NCBI GenBank assembly: GCA_903829075.1
Contig: CAIKOH010000067.1
Coordinates: forward strand, 1 to 38,745
Direction of reading: 5' to 3'
Length of the DNA stretch: 38,745 bases
Origin: Candidatus Uhrbacteria bacterium
GTDB lineage: Bacteria > Patescibacteriota > Patescibacteriia > 2-12-FULL-60-25
The position numbers were made by a program, and so were the translations under genes. Positions 1 to 8,464 of this stretch are shown in pieces; the stretch's first letter is position 1; every line of letters begins with the position of its first letter. The notes below the pieces were generated by a model. It saw only the letters and a program-made list of their open reading frames with translations. It ran no database searches and had not been told where the DNA came from.

Positions 1-438
1 ACGATCGCCCGACTTGGTAAAAAGGTGCACAACATGAACCCCTCCAGACTTCGTATTCGCCTTCATTTCCTTCAAAAGACGCGTGGTGGCTTCTTCGTCC
101 AAAAATTGAAACAGGAGAACAACGACAAACGCATCATACGTTCTGTCAACGGAGTACGTTGCCGCATCTGCGATCTGCGTCTCAACGGCCAAACCACGTT
201 GCGCTGCAAATCGATGGAGTTTTTCAATCGCCGCTTCAGACAAATCAACTGCCTTCACATGAAAGCCTTTTTCTGCCAGATACAGTGTGTTCCGCCCATC
301 TCCCGAACCCAAGTCAAGCACCGTCCCACCAGACGGTATGAGCTCAGCAAGCCTTTCAACGGTTTTGACGGGTTCTCCGAATGAGGAGGCTTCAGACGCA
401 CGAAAAAAAGCGGTCAGGTTTTCTTGAGAAAATTTCAT
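1..438 (-). CDS. SAM-dependent methyltransferase, class I (C-terminus cut by window edge)
   Basis: I read this frame directly on the minus strand: ATG at 438, open to base 1, 146 codons, so the C-terminus lies outside the window. The SAM-binding motif I is clear around residues 39-47 (TVLDLGSGDGRN), followed by the acidic strand-2 end (VKAVDLS). The pattern resembles TehB-like and other small class I methyltransferases that act on small molecules; the substrate cannot be told. It lies 70 bp downstream of the MFS pump gene on the same strand, so it may be the last gene of the efflux operon. A purine run AGGAG sits only one base before the ATG, too close for a normal ribosome site. Confidence 0.8.
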   Translation of the reverse strand, partial: MKFSQENLTAFFRASEASSFGEPVKTVERLAELIPSGGTVLDLGSGDGRNTLYLAEKGFHVKAVDLSEAAIEKLHRFAAQRGLAVETQIADAATYSVDRTYDAFVVVLLFQFLDEEATTRLLKEMKANTKSGGVHVVHLFTKSGDR

Positions 439-508
439 ACTCCTGATCTTAGAATAAATTCGGACTATTTTCCAACTCCTCTCTTACAAATCCTCCTAAA
501 ACTCTAAA

Positions 509-2014
509 CTACTCCACAAACACTTCCACCCCCGTCACCTCTTTTTCAACCTTCGCGAACAGTGCTAGTACGGCTCCAATAAACACGATAACGCTCGCGG
601 TCACAAAGACGCTTGCATACGAAGAGATCTGCGCTTTCAGCATAATCAGCGCAACTCCAGCTTGAAATGCGACCGGATTCACACTGTGGATGGCGCTTGA
701 TTCTGAAATACTAAATAGATGAGAGGTGATACTGTTGCTTAAAATGGTACCGAACACGGAAATCCCAAATGCGCCCGCAATATTACGCGCTAACGCAAGA
801 ATAGATGAGGCGACACCGATCTCCTGTTCCGGAACGGCGGAGGCGACGATATTTGTACGTTGCGCCATACCAAACCCCAACCCAAATGCCATGACAGACA
901 GTGGGATCATGAGATCAATCGGTGTAGATTTTGCATCAAGGAATGAAAATAAATAGAGGCCAATCGCTGCGACAAAGGTACTTGCCGCAATCACATATCG
1001 CGAGGAAACTTTGCCGATCAACGCACCTCCTATGGGAGCGGCGAGCATGAGCGCGGCGGCCATGGGGATAAAAAGATAGCCTGTTTCTGTCGCGTTATAT
1101 CCCAAAAATGTTTGAGCGAAAACGGGCAACAAAAACATGCTCCCCATCATCCCCATAAACACGATAAAATTATTCGTTAACGCATTCACGAAGATACTAT
1201 TTTTAAAGAATTTCAGATCAATGATTGGCTCCGGATGGTTTCGTTCAATGAAGTAAAATACTGTACCGAATACAATAATAGCCACATACGTAAGAAGACT
1301 GTTCGTGGAAAGCCACCCCCAATCTAACCCCTGATCTAAGACCAACACCAACGAGGCAAGCGCCCCACCAAGAGTGAGCGCGCCCCACCAATCAAACTTG
1401 ACAGTCTTCTTTTCTGAAACAGATTCTTTGACAAATGCAAGCGCCATCAACAATCCAACAATTCCAACCGGCAAATTGATTAGAAACACGGAACGCCAAT
1501 TAAAATTATCGATCAGCGGACCTCCAATAAGCGGACCAAAGACAGCAGCGGCCGCAAAAGACGCTGACCATAAACCAAGCGCCTGAGCACGCTCTTTTCC
1601 TGCGGGAAAGGTCACGGCAAGGATCGCCATGGCCGTAGGATAGTCAGCCGAGCCCGCAATCGCCTGAATAATTCGGAAGACGATCATGGATGGCAAGTTC
1701 CAAGAAAAACCGGCCAAAACTGAACCTAAAATAAAAATGGAAAATCCAAGAACATAAACCTTCTTACGACCGATTGTGTCGCCAAGCTTGCCCCAAATCG
1801 GAACAAACACGGCATTCGCAAGAATATACGCTGTCGCAATCCATCCTGCAGAAGAGACCGTGATACCGAAATCTTGGATGATTTTTGGGAGCGCGAGATT
1901 CACGATGGTCTGATCCAGACGCCCAAGAAACGTCCCAACGATCACCGTCAACAAAACAAGCCAACGAAGTGTGCCATTCTCTTTTGTTGATTGTATGCGT
2001 ACGTTCTGCTCCAT
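509..2014 (-). CDS. DHA2-family MFS multidrug efflux transporter (EmrB/QacA-like)
   Basis: 501 residues with about 14 predicted membrane helices, the size and helix count of the drug:H+ antiporter-2 family. The N-terminal part carries the family motif A region (WGKLGDTIGRKKV, near residues 74-86) between helices 2 and 3, and the LDQTIVNLALP motif in helix 1 (residues 33-43) typical of EmrB-type proteins. It would export drugs or other amphiphiles using the proton gradient. The ATG comes two bases after the stop of the upstream HlyD-type adaptor gene, so the two are translationally close and belong to one operon headed by marR. The substrate is unknown. Confidence 0.9.
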   Translation of the reverse strand: MEQNVRIQSTKENGTLRWLVLLTVIVGTFLGRLDQTIVNLALPKIIQDFGITVSSAGWIATAYILANAVFVPIWGKLGDTIGRKKVYVLGFSIFILGSVLAGFSWNLPSMIVFRIIQAIAGSADYPTAMAILAVTFPAGKERAQALGLWSASFAAAAVFGPLIGGPLIDNFNWRSVFLINLPVGIVGLLMALAFVKESVSEKKTVKFDWWGALTLGGALASLVLVLDQGLDWGWLSTNSLLTYVAIIVFGTVFYFIERNHPEPIIDLKFFKNSIFVNALTNNFIVFMGMMGSMFLLPVFAQTFLGYNATETGYLFIPMAAALMLAAPIGGALIGKVSSRYVIAASTFVAAIGLYLFSFLDAKSTPIDLMIPLSVMAFGLGFGMAQRTNIVASAVPEQEIGVASSILALARNIAGAFGISVFGTILSNSITSHLFSISESSAIHSVNPVAFQAGVALIMLKAQISSYASVFVTASVIVFIGAVLALFAKVEKEVTGVEVFVE

Positions 2015-2016
2015 GC

Positions 2017-2733
2017 TTATTTTAAGATGGTGATCTTGGCTGACATGCCGTTCTTTAATTCAGGGTAGATCGCATTATCGAATCGAACCTTAATATCAAA
2101 ATTCTTCGTCTCCCGCTTATCCGAAATACTAAAAACGATTCCTGAGTCACGCGACGTTGGGCTTACGCTGTCCACAGTCCCGTAGAATGTTCTCGAACCA
2201 AACGCGTCTACCGTAAACGTCGCTTGTTGACCGACCTGAACATCTTTTAATCCTTTGTCCTCTGCCAATTGACCGACGACACGCAATTCTTGAGGATCGA
2301 TCATGGAAACGATCGCCTCCCCAGGATTAAATCGCTTGCCGATATCATTCTGAACAGCAACGACCAACCCCCCGATCTTTGCTTTAATCGAATCATTATC
2401 CACGCGAGCGACCACCGTATCAGGCAAAATAATATCACCAAGATGAACATCGACCTCCTGCAACACGCCCGGAGCAGAAGCGCCCAAATCCACGATGGGC
2501 GCCGAAATGGTCGCGTTATCGATAGTGATGCGCGTCGAAGAATAGTTCCAAAATGCCACTCCGCCAATACCAAGAAGGATCAAAAGTAAGACGCCGTACG
2601 CCATCAGCATAATCCGCCGTTCGGTTTTATGAATTTCTTTTTCCTCTTTTTTTATCTCCTTCAAGATCGCCTTCTCGGTCTGGAGTATCTCCTGTTCTTC
2701 TTTCAACACCTTGTGTTCATTTTTTTCAGACAT
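2017..2733 (-). CDS. HlyD/EmrA-family membrane adaptor (short form)
   Basis: 238 residues. A highly charged N-terminal stretch rich in Lys/Glu (residues 4-40, probable coiled coil, cytoplasmic) precedes one membrane helix (about 43-65). The extracytoplasmic part contains a lipoyl/biotinyl-like half motif and a beta-barrel region (VVGQLAEDKGLKDVQVGQ), ending in NGMSAKITILK as is usual in HlyD-family adaptors. The long alpha-hairpin of EmrA is absent: the lipoyl halves are joined almost directly. It lies between the large adaptor and the MFS pump and is probably the pump's partner. In a cell with a single membrane it cannot dock an outer-membrane channel, so its role may be to shape an external vestibule (inference). 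Confidence 0.8.
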   Translation of the reverse strand: MSEKNEHKVLKEEQEILQTEKAILKEIKKEEKEIHKTERRIMLMAYGVLLLILLGIGGVAFWNYSSTRITIDNATISAPIVDLGASAPGVLQEVDVHLGDIILPDTVVARVDNDSIKAKIGGLVVAVQNDIGKRFNPGEAIVSMIDPQELRVVGQLAEDKGLKDVQVGQQATFTVDAFGSRTFYGTVDSVSPTSRDSGIVFSISDKRETKNFDIKVRFDNAIYPELKNGMSAKITILK

Positions 2734-2748
2734 ATAATCACAGACTGA

Positions 2749-4473
2749 TTAATTACCAAAATCCTCGACGCGATCCCCTGCCTGGAGACCAGAAACGATT
2801 TCCCACCAACCATCAGAACCGCGCGCGCCCACCTCAACGGACCGCTCTTTGGTCTGACCATCATCCGTGGCGAGCAACACCTCAAACGTTCCGTTCTTCT
2901 GCAGGATAGAACGCTCAGGGAGCGCAACGGCCGCGTCCTTCTCTTGCGTCACGATCGTAGCATTTCCCGTCAATCCTGCTCTGATGCGGCTGTCGCTATG
3001 CAAGAATTGAATCGTGACCTTATACCCGCTGACACCATTCACCGTAGAGATATTCGGATCAATCTTCACCACCGTGGCCGGAAATACAACGCTTGCGCCA
3101 TACGCGTCTGTTGTAACATTCGCTGGATTTCCGATCTTGATTTTTGCAAGATCCGTTTCTGAGACAAAGGCTTCCAGCTGAAAGCTCGTCTCATCGATTA
3201 CAGAAAGAACCGGAACGTTTGGACTGATAATGGTTCCGATTTTTCCATTTTGCACACTCACAATCCCATCAATCGGCGATCTCAATATCGTCTTGCTGTA
3301 TGCCGCGTCCGCAGAATCAAGAGCGGCTTGCAGAGGAGCAAGATCTGTTTCACGAACAGGCTGAGCTTTACTAGCAAGATTTGCTAACGCCTGCTGATAC
3401 ACAGCCTCCTTCAACTGCACGAGACTCGCCGCTGAAACCTGCGCATTCACGAGATCCTGCTGCGCCTTGTTGTAAGCAATGGTGTACGCATTGAGACTGT
3501 TTTTGGCGTTTTCAATGGCCTGTGTTGTAGCAACGAGCTGGCTAGATTGCGCGCTCAACGCCGTGCGAGTCAACTCTATCGTCGCCTGCATCGCCGCAAG
3601 ATTCGCTTGATCAGCGGCGTTACTCGTGGGAGTCGCCTTGATCACATCTGCGGTGGAGCTAAGCAACTGATTCAATGTGAACAGCGTCATCTTTTCATTC
3701 GTAATCGCGCCATCGATTGAATCATGCGCTGTTGCGGATGCTAGAGCCGTGACCGTGTCATGCGTTGCCTGAAGTTGCATTTTTGCGGCGGCGTATTGGT
3801 TCGTTGCTAACGCGAGCTTAGATCCATCAAATCCAGAAATGCGATCGTTTATCAACACAGAAGTTCGATCTATGCCGAGCACTGAATCCGCTTGATCAAG
3901 AGCGCCGTCCATTTGCGGCAGCTCTGCCTGCACGGTAGCGAGCGCCGATTCGTAGGCCTGCCCCACGATCTGGCTTTGATCACCCCCGGCAGCAAATTTC
4001 AAATTATTTTGCGCCGTGTCGACCGCCGCTTGCGCTGTGTCGACGGAAGCCTGTGTGTCTGTTTTTGTTTTATCCAAATCAGCCCTTGCTGCATCTGCCG
4101 CCGCTTTATAGACGTCAATATCAGCTGCGCTTAAACCCGCACGCTTCTGCGCCAACAATGCGCGTGCCTGAGAGACCACGGTCCCCTCTGCCGCATTCTC
4201 AAGCTCTGCGAGTATGTCGCCCGCCTTTACCGAGTCACCCACATTCTTGTACAGACGCGCAATACGGCCCCCTCGTTCAAATGAGAGGTCCACGCTTTGC
4301 GCGGGCTGAATCACACCATCAACTCGAACAGCTTCAAGAATATGATGCTGTCCCGCTAAAATAGAGCGCTTCTCTATCGGTTTCTGTTTCAAAAGCGCAT
4401 AGGACAGCGCGATAGAACCACCGATTAAAACCATGGCCACGATACCGAAAAGAAGAATCTTTTGTGTTTTCAT
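2749..4473 (-). CDS. RND/MacA-type periplasmic adaptor with very long alpha-hairpin
   Basis: 574 residues. An N-terminal membrane anchor (about 5-27) is followed by the first lipoyl half (FERGGRIARLYKNVGDSVKAG region, about 65-90), a long alanine- and glutamine-rich helical hairpin (about 95-380, probable coiled coil), the second lipoyl half (SPIDGIVSVQNGKIGT), a beta-barrel and a C-terminal membrane-proximal domain ending GLQAGDRVEDFG. This domain order is that of HlyD/MacA/RND membrane fusion proteins; the hairpin is longer than in a typical 350-400-residue member. It is the second gene of the marR operon, with no Shine-Dalgarno sequence before its ATG. Having two adaptors and one MFS pump in one operon is unusual. 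Confidence 0.85.
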   Translation of the reverse strand: MKTQKILLFGIVAMVLIGGSIALSYALLKQKPIEKRSILAGQHHILEAVRVDGVIQPAQSVDLSFERGGRIARLYKNVGDSVKAGDILAELENAAEGTVVSQARALLAQKRAGLSAADIDVYKAAADAARADLDKTKTDTQASVDTAQAAVDTAQNNLKFAAGGDQSQIVGQAYESALATVQAELPQMDGALDQADSVLGIDRTSVLINDRISGFDGSKLALATNQYAAAKMQLQATHDTVTALASATAHDSIDGAITNEKMTLFTLNQLLSSTADVIKATPTSNAADQANLAAMQATIELTRTALSAQSSQLVATTQAIENAKNSLNAYTIAYNKAQQDLVNAQVSAASLVQLKEAVYQQALANLASKAQPVRETDLAPLQAALDSADAAYSKTILRSPIDGIVSVQNGKIGTIISPNVPVLSVIDETSFQLEAFVSETDLAKIKIGNPANVTTDAYGASVVFPATVVKIDPNISTVNGVSGYKVTIQFLHSDSRIRAGLTGNATIVTQEKDAAVALPERSILQKNGTFEVLLATDDGQTKERSVEVGARGSDGWWEIVSGLQAGDRVEDFGN

Positions 4474-4490
4474 ACAGGAGACGGTTTGGA

Positions 4491-4913
4491 TTAGGTATAG
4501 GAGCTGACCATTCGTTCCATCAATGCGATAAAGGTTCGGAGCTCATCTGCACGAAGAGCGCCAGTCGCCTCTTGCATACCCTCCGCGAGCATCCGTAGGC
4601 GATCCCGAAGAAGCTTTTTACCCTGTGGGGTAAGTTCGAGATGCAGTGTTCGCTTATCTCTCGGATCTTTCAAGCGTCTCACAAGGCTTGATTGAACGAG
4701 TCCATTCACCAAGGTTGTGGTAGAAGGGGGCGTAATTGTTAGACGATGAGCGAGATCATGCATGGATGGACGGCTCCGCTCAATCACGATCAGCGTGTGC
4801 AGCTGCATCAGAGAGAGCGGCCGTTTTGTCACTCGAAGCTTCATCTGCTCATGGAGAATACGGGTCAATCGCATCAGCAGATCTGTGAGATGTCTTGATT
4901 CTGCGCTAGGCAT
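4491..4913 (-). CDS. MarR-family transcriptional regulator
   Basis: 140 residues, the usual MarR length. The winged-helix DNA-binding part spans about 47-105: a recognition-helix segment (ITPPSTTTLVNGLVQ) followed by the wing with the family DxRDxR signature (KDPRDKRTLHLELT) and the TPQGKKLL helix. MarR proteins bind DNA as dimers and release it on binding phenolic or drug-like ligands. It is the first gene of a minus-strand operon encoding adaptors and an MFS pump, so it most likely represses that operon and itself. A purine-rich run (AGGGG, a few bases before the ATG) may serve as ribosome site; the transcript has a leader of about 40 bases. Confidence 0.9.
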   Translation of the reverse strand: MPSAESRHLTDLLMRLTRILHEQMKLRVTKRPLSLMQLHTLIVIERSRPSMHDLAHRLTITPPSTTTLVNGLVQSSLVRRLKDPRDKRTLHLELTPQGKKLLRDRLRMLAEGMQEATGALRADELRTFIALMERMVSSYT

Positions 4914-4950
4914 ATGAACCCCTATTTCCTTAGGTAATCAATGAATAATG

Positions 4951-4991
4951 TTAGTTCTTCTAAGTATAAATGATCGCACATTTTTTGTCGA
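4951..4991 (-). promoter_or_regulatory. Promoter and candidate MarR operator of the efflux operon
   Basis: On the minus strand a -35 element TCGACA (4986-4991) and a -10 element TATACT (4963-4968) are separated by exactly 17 bp; each matches the sigma-70 consensus at five of six positions. The 13-bp imperfect palindrome TTAGTTCTTCTAA (4951-4963) touches the -10 and covers the expected transcription start, as expected for a repressor site of the MarR protein encoded immediately downstream. The promoter is seen in the sequence; assigning the palindrome to MarR is inference. Confidence 0.65.
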
Positions 4992-5029
4992 CACGCGTCG
5001 TCGCTACCCCTCGATAATCGCTGCTCGCC

Positions 5030-5566
5030 TTACCTCATCAAATATAGGTTCGCCGAGGCAAACGTTGACCAGTGCATAAAAACAAACAGAATCAATCCCC
5101 ATACTCCAAGCAGGAAAAAGAGATCATCCCCGGCTGACCCAACACGAAATCGAAAGAATTTTGGAACAAATGTCAGATCTTTGCGTAAAGGGTAGAACCA
5201 TTGCATCCCTCCATTCCACGCATCAATAAAAAGGTGACTCGCGTAACCGGCGGTAAAAATCAACGGAAACAAGGGATCAATCATCCAAGCGAGCGGGATG
5301 AGAGCGCAAAACAACAAAACAATTGATAAAAACGAATGGAAAAACCCACGATGCCTAAACAGACCTTTAAAAATCCCAAACAATCCCCCAGCAATATAAT
5401 GAATCTTCGCGCCACGCGAACCCGTCCAACCCGCGTCTATATCCGGAAGGAGTGCGGCAAACGCGCCAACTGCCGTATACAAAATTGCCGTCTGCGTCGG
5501 TTCACCAAAAAGCACCGTCAACCAAACCGCATTCGCTCCAATCGCTGCATGCGTATACCACTTCAT
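5030..5566 (-). CDS. DUF457-type membrane-bound metal-dependent hydrolase (YdjM-like)
   Basis: 178 residues with about four membrane helices. The conserved His/Asp pattern of the DUF457/YdjM family is present: an N-terminal H6 (WYTHAAIG), LLPDID (D42, D44), HRGFFHS (H72, H77) and GYASHLFIDAW further on. These residues probably bind a metal at the membrane surface; the family is called a hydrolase by similarity and its substrate is not known. A TACACT element at 5576-5581 on the minus strand would start transcription only about three bases before the ATG. It is separated from the marR operon by an intergenic region carrying that operon's promoter. Confidence 0.8.
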   Translation of the reverse strand: MKWYTHAAIGANAVWLTVLFGEPTQTAILYTAVGAFAALLPDIDAGWTGSRGAKIHYIAGGLFGIFKGLFRHRGFFHSFLSIVLLFCALIPLAWMIDPLFPLIFTAGYASHLFIDAWNGGMQWFYPLRKDLTFVPKFFRFRVGSAGDDLFFLLGVWGLILFVFMHWSTFASANLYLMR

Positions 5567-5620
5567 ATCCTATGAAGTGTAGAGCAAAAGCCACTCATAA
5601 AGAAGACTGCGCACAAAAAA

Positions 5621-5648
5621 CGAAAAAACCACCGCTGGTGCGGAGGTT
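5621..5648 (-). terminator. Rho-independent terminator downstream of tRNA-His
   Basis: Read on the minus strand, AACCTCCGC pairs with GCGGTGGTT (plus-strand positions 5627-5648, one T-T mismatch, four-base loop) and is followed by a run of six T. It starts about ten bases after the encoded CCA end of tRNA-His. Confidence 0.75.
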
Positions 5649-5657
5649 TATTCTCGA

Positions 5658-5732
5658 TGGGGTGACCAGAGGGAGTTGAACCCTCGCTAGCGGAGCCACA
5701 ATCCGCTGTTCTACCGTTAAACTATGGCCACC
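5658..5732 (-). tRNA. tRNA-His (anticodon GTG), CCA encoded
   Basis: The minus strand folds into a full cloverleaf: acceptor GTGGCCA/TGGTCAC, anticodon stem GCGGA/TCCGC with the loop TTGTGGC giving anticodon GTG, and T-arm GAGGG/CCCTC with TTCAACT loop. The histidine-specific extra 5' base G-1 (plus position 5732) faces C73 (5661), and the CCA end is encoded at 5660-5658. Its own terminator follows directly. Confidence 0.95.
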
Positions 5733-5752
5733 ATGGATTGAGGAACATGGGT

Positions 5753-5781
5753 AAAGTACCCGAAGACTCGGAAGTTGGCAA
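5753..5781 (-). promoter_or_regulatory. Possible promoter of tRNA-His
   Basis: Minus strand: TTGCCA (5776-5781) and TACTTT (5753-5758) with a 17-bp spacer, upstream of tRNA-His. The -35 matches five of six consensus bases, the -10 only three, so this is a modest candidate; read-through from the pentapeptide gene is the alternative. Confidence 0.4.
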
Positions 5782-5792
5782 GGACACGCGTC

Positions 5793-6344
5793 CTACATGA
5801 CGATCCTCACGCCAAATCCTTGCAATAACCCCATCGCTTCAGGAAAAGAAAAGGATGCGCCCACGAGGCGATTTGACGTGGGATCAATCGAATAATTTCT
5901 CGCGCGAGTAAAATCAGCGCGTTCAAGATGACAGTCGCGAAACAATGTTCGTTCAAGATCCGTCTCCTGAAAGTTCGCCTCTACAAACTCACACCCAACA
6001 CATCGCACATCACGCAACGTGCTCTTTGCGAAAGAGGCGCGCCTCAACTTCAAGCCGGAAAGATTGCAGGTATCAAGTACGCAATTTTCAAAACGCATCT
6101 CAAGAAACTGCTGACGTAGATGGCTAAAATCCGCTCCGACCAACTTACAATCTTCAAACACCACATCACGCAGCATCGCGTCACGCAAATTCGCTAGATT
6201 GAATTCACACTTGGAGAACTTGCATTCGAACAACTCGACTCGCGAAAAATCAACGTTGCTAAAAACACGTTTTTCAAATAATGTGCTTGAAAATGTTTTA
6301 TCGGGGAATATGATTTCCACGGATGTGTCAAGTTGATACTTCAT
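5793..6344 (-). CDS. Pentapeptide-repeat protein
   Basis: 183 residues made largely of A(D/N)LxX pentapeptide units (for example FSRVELFECKFSKCEF, GADFSHL, EANFQETDLERTLF, ERADFTRA), predicted to fold as a right-handed quadrilateral beta-helix from about residue 20 to 150. The end (NRLVGASFSFPEAMGLLQGFG) matches the C-terminal helix seen in many stand-alone members, including Qnr/McbG-like proteins. Some of those protect DNA gyrase by mimicking DNA, but most family members have no known role, and the sequence does not decide this. No signal peptide is seen, so it should be cytoplasmic. It lies between tRNA-His and a slipin gene, on the same strand. Confidence 0.85.
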   Translation of the reverse strand: MKYQLDTSVEIIFPDKTFSSTLFEKRVFSNVDFSRVELFECKFSKCEFNLANLRDAMLRDVVFEDCKLVGADFSHLRQQFLEMRFENCVLDTCNLSGLKLRRASFAKSTLRDVRCVGCEFVEANFQETDLERTLFRDCHLERADFTRARNYSIDPTSNRLVGASFSFPEAMGLLQGFGVRIVM

Positions 6345-6357
6345 GTACTACCCCCGC

Positions 6358-6417
6358 CTCATTGCGAGGAGTGACGAGACAACAATTTTTATGATCGGCT
6401 CGTTCCTCGCAATGACG
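6358..6417. repeat. Inverted repeat of a dispersed intergenic family (CATTGCGAGGA type)
   Basis: CATTGCGAGGA (6360-6370) is perfectly complementary to TCCTCGCAATG (6404-6414), an 11-bp stem around a 33-base loop filling the gap between the slipin and pentapeptide genes. A related copy (GATTGCTTCGTCG...CTCGCAATGACG) lies at 34791-34817. Short repeats of this kind (GTCATTGCGAGGAGCGA...AAGCAATC) are known from intergenic regions of many bacteria. It could end the slipin transcript or stabilise RNA, but lacks a T-run. Confidence 0.6.
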
Positions 6418-6425
6418 CAGCTCAA

Positions 6426-7190
6426 TTAGCTCTTGTCCGAAAACTTTTCAAAGGCGCGCAAAATTTCAATTGGGGTGACAAATACGACGGTGTTTGAATC
6501 GTTGTCAGCCACATTCACTAATGCATTTAAGGTACGCAGATGCATCGCGACCGGGTTCACAGACAATAGATCAGCGGCCTTGCGGAGATTTTCTGCAGCG
6601 ACAATTTCTCCTTCTGAGGTGATGATGACGGCGCGGCGTTCGCGTTCTGCCTCGGCCTGTTTCGCAATCATGCGCTTCATTTCTTCAGGGAGAGAGATGT
6701 CCTTCAGCTCAACGCTCAACACCTCGATTCCCCATTCTGCCGTATGTTTTTCCAGCAGTTCCTTAATGCGCGCGGAGGCTTGATCACGTTCGCTTAACAA
6801 CTCGTCTAACGTCAATTCACCGCAAACATTGCGCATGGTTGTTTGCGCGAGTTGTGATGAGGCAGCCCAAACATTTTCGACAGCGATGACCGATCGGGCT
6901 GCGTCCACCACACGATAATACGTCACCGCATTGATCTTACAGGAGACGTTATCCTTGGTGATCGCATCCTGATATGGAACCTCGACCGCCTTGGTACGCA
7001 CATCAACCTTCACCATGGTTTGAATAACAGGAAACACCAACGTCAAACCCGGATCCGCGAGTCCCCCAAATTTTCCCAAGGTAAATTTCACCCCGCGTTG
7101 ATACTGCTGAATCTGTCGAACCGATGTGAATAGAAGAACGACCACGGCCCAAAAAAAGAGGGTGGCAAAGCTGCCGAAAATAAAAGACAT
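6426..7190 (-). CDS. SPFH/Band 7 protein of the slipin (stomatin-like) type
   Basis: 254 residues: one N-terminal membrane segment (about 3-22), then the SPFH domain starting with the typical QYQRGVKFTLGKFGG, through the slipin hallmark ELTLDELLSERDQ, to the helical EEMKRMIAKQAEAERERRA coiled-coil region and a C-terminal tail of about 60 residues. Slipins form oligomeric scaffolds at membrane microdomains and often occur with an NfeD-type protease; no nfeD gene is visible next to this one. The neighbour upstream is a secreted sedolisin-like protease, so a link to extracytoplasmic protein quality control is possible but unproven. Confidence 0.9.
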   Translation of the reverse strand: MSFIFGSFATLFFWAVVVLLFTSVRQIQQYQRGVKFTLGKFGGLADPGLTLVFPVIQTMVKVDVRTKAVEVPYQDAITKDNVSCKINAVTYYRVVDAARSVIAVENVWAASSQLAQTTMRNVCGELTLDELLSERDQASARIKELLEKHTAEWGIEVLSVELKDISLPEEMKRMIAKQAEAERERRAVIITSEGEIVAAENLRKAADLLSVNPVAMHLRTLNALVNVADNDSNTVVFVTPIEILRAFEKFSDKS

Positions 7191-7231
7191 AGTACAACAA
7201 GCCTAGCAACCAGAGCCGTGGTCGTCCAGCA

Positions 7232-8383
7232 TCAAAACTGCACTCCGAGCGGACTCCCCAAACCTGTCACAAAATCGTATTTTTTGCGCGCATCACAATA
7301 ATACCCGCAGACGCCGTTGGTCCCACTTTTGATATCACGAAAAAATGTCGCGTGGCTGGCCAAAGCTTTATCGTGGTACAAATGTTCATGCGAGGCGCTT
7401 AATCCTAGCGCCTGAATCGCAGCCCACTGTGGTGCGCCAGCGCTTGTACCACCTACAACATACCATCCATGACTACGCGAACCCGAACTCCAATAGATAG
7501 AAAAACCAGACACCGGATCGGCGTTGAATGAAACATCGGGTACGGCGCGCATCCCCTGCGATCTTGGGATACGAAAACTCTGCTGATACGCAGGCTGACT
7601 TTCAAACGTGCTCACGCCACCCCCGCTGCCACTCCAAGCCGTCTCCGAAACAACCGATCCGTCGGTCGACATGTTCAACGTTGTCCCACCGACCGCCACA
7701 ACATAAGGGGAAACAGCTGGCCAATTTACCCCGCTCCCTTGATCACCGGAGGAGGCAAAGAATACGGCCGAAGAATTCAAGAAATGCTCATCCAGTGAAA
7801 TCTCGTCAGCAAATTCAGGACCACCCCAACTCATGGACACGGCAACCACGTCCGTACGAGAACTCGCGTAATCGATCGCTTGCAATAAATCTGGTCCGGT
7901 TAAACTTTTTGCCTGCACAAGTAATATTTTGGCCTGCGGGGCTATGGCGTGAGCCCATTCCACATCAAGCGTCGTTTCCATACTCGCCTGAATGTTCTTA
8001 GAAATTTTTCCCATGGGGTGCTTTTCAAGACACCCGTTTTTTACGGTACACAAAGCAAGACCGAATTGCGCGCTGAATCCGTTCAGATCCGCTTCGATAG
8101 TTGGTGCCGCATATGCATCGATAATCGCGATCGTTCCCTGACCGCCCGTGTCAGGCAAATGGTAGGCGGCCTTCACTTGTTCCGGCGACAGTCCTTGCGG
8201 TTTCGCGGCTCGCTTCCGAAAAAGATGGAGCGGACTTTTCGCGCGAAAATTTCGAATAGGCGTCTGAATTTGCGCATACGAACCTAAAGGAACCATCGCG
8301 CCCAATACCAACACACTAAAAATCACGACCCGTAAACTCGCCCCAACCGCCGATCGAACAGCCTGAAACAAGCGTGGTCGCAT
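7232..8383 (-). CDS. Secreted S53 (sedolisin/kumamolisin-like) serine-carboxyl protease, no pro-domain
   Basis: 383 residues from the ATG at 8383, which directly begins a signal peptide (basic start, hydrophobic stretch, cleavage near GSYAQ); a GTG 66 bases upstream would add an unlikely 22-residue leader. All S53 catalytic elements are present: Glu136 and Asp140 in ETTLDVEW, the oxyanion Asp214 in ASSGDQGS, and the nucleophile Ser314 in GGTSAGAP. The calcium-site residues appear near the end (FRDIKSGTNG and YDFVTGLGSP). Family members are normally made with a 150-200-residue inhibitory pro-domain; here only about 40 residues separate the signal peptide from the catalytic domain. Expected to cleave proteins outside the cell, perhaps at low pH (family knowledge). 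It is followed by the slipin gene. Confidence 0.9.
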   Translation of the reverse strand: MRPRLFQAVRSAVGASLRVVIFSVLVLGAMVPLGSYAQIQTPIRNFRAKSPLHLFRKRAAKPQGLSPEQVKAAYHLPDTGGQGTIAIIDAYAAPTIEADLNGFSAQFGLALCTVKNGCLEKHPMGKISKNIQASMETTLDVEWAHAIAPQAKILLVQAKSLTGPDLLQAIDYASSRTDVVAVSMSWGGPEFADEISLDEHFLNSSAVFFASSGDQGSGVNWPAVSPYVVAVGGTTLNMSTDGSVVSETAWSGSGGGVSTFESQPAYQQSFRIPRSQGMRAVPDVSFNADPVSGFSIYWSSGSRSHGWYVVGGTSAGAPQWAAIQALGLSASHEHLYHDKALASHATFFRDIKSGTNGVCGYYCDARKKYDFVTGLGSPLGVQF

Positions 8384-8464
8384 AGAAGAGGGGGGTGGCC
8401 TCGAAAAAAAATAAGAGTCGCACAGAGGCTCCTCTCTACTCCGTTCCACGTTTTGGAGTTCTTG

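Noticed and set aside
8384-8449. GTG start extending the sedolisin by 22 residues
   Set aside because: It would place a polar leader before the signal peptide; the ATG at 8383 starts it correctly.
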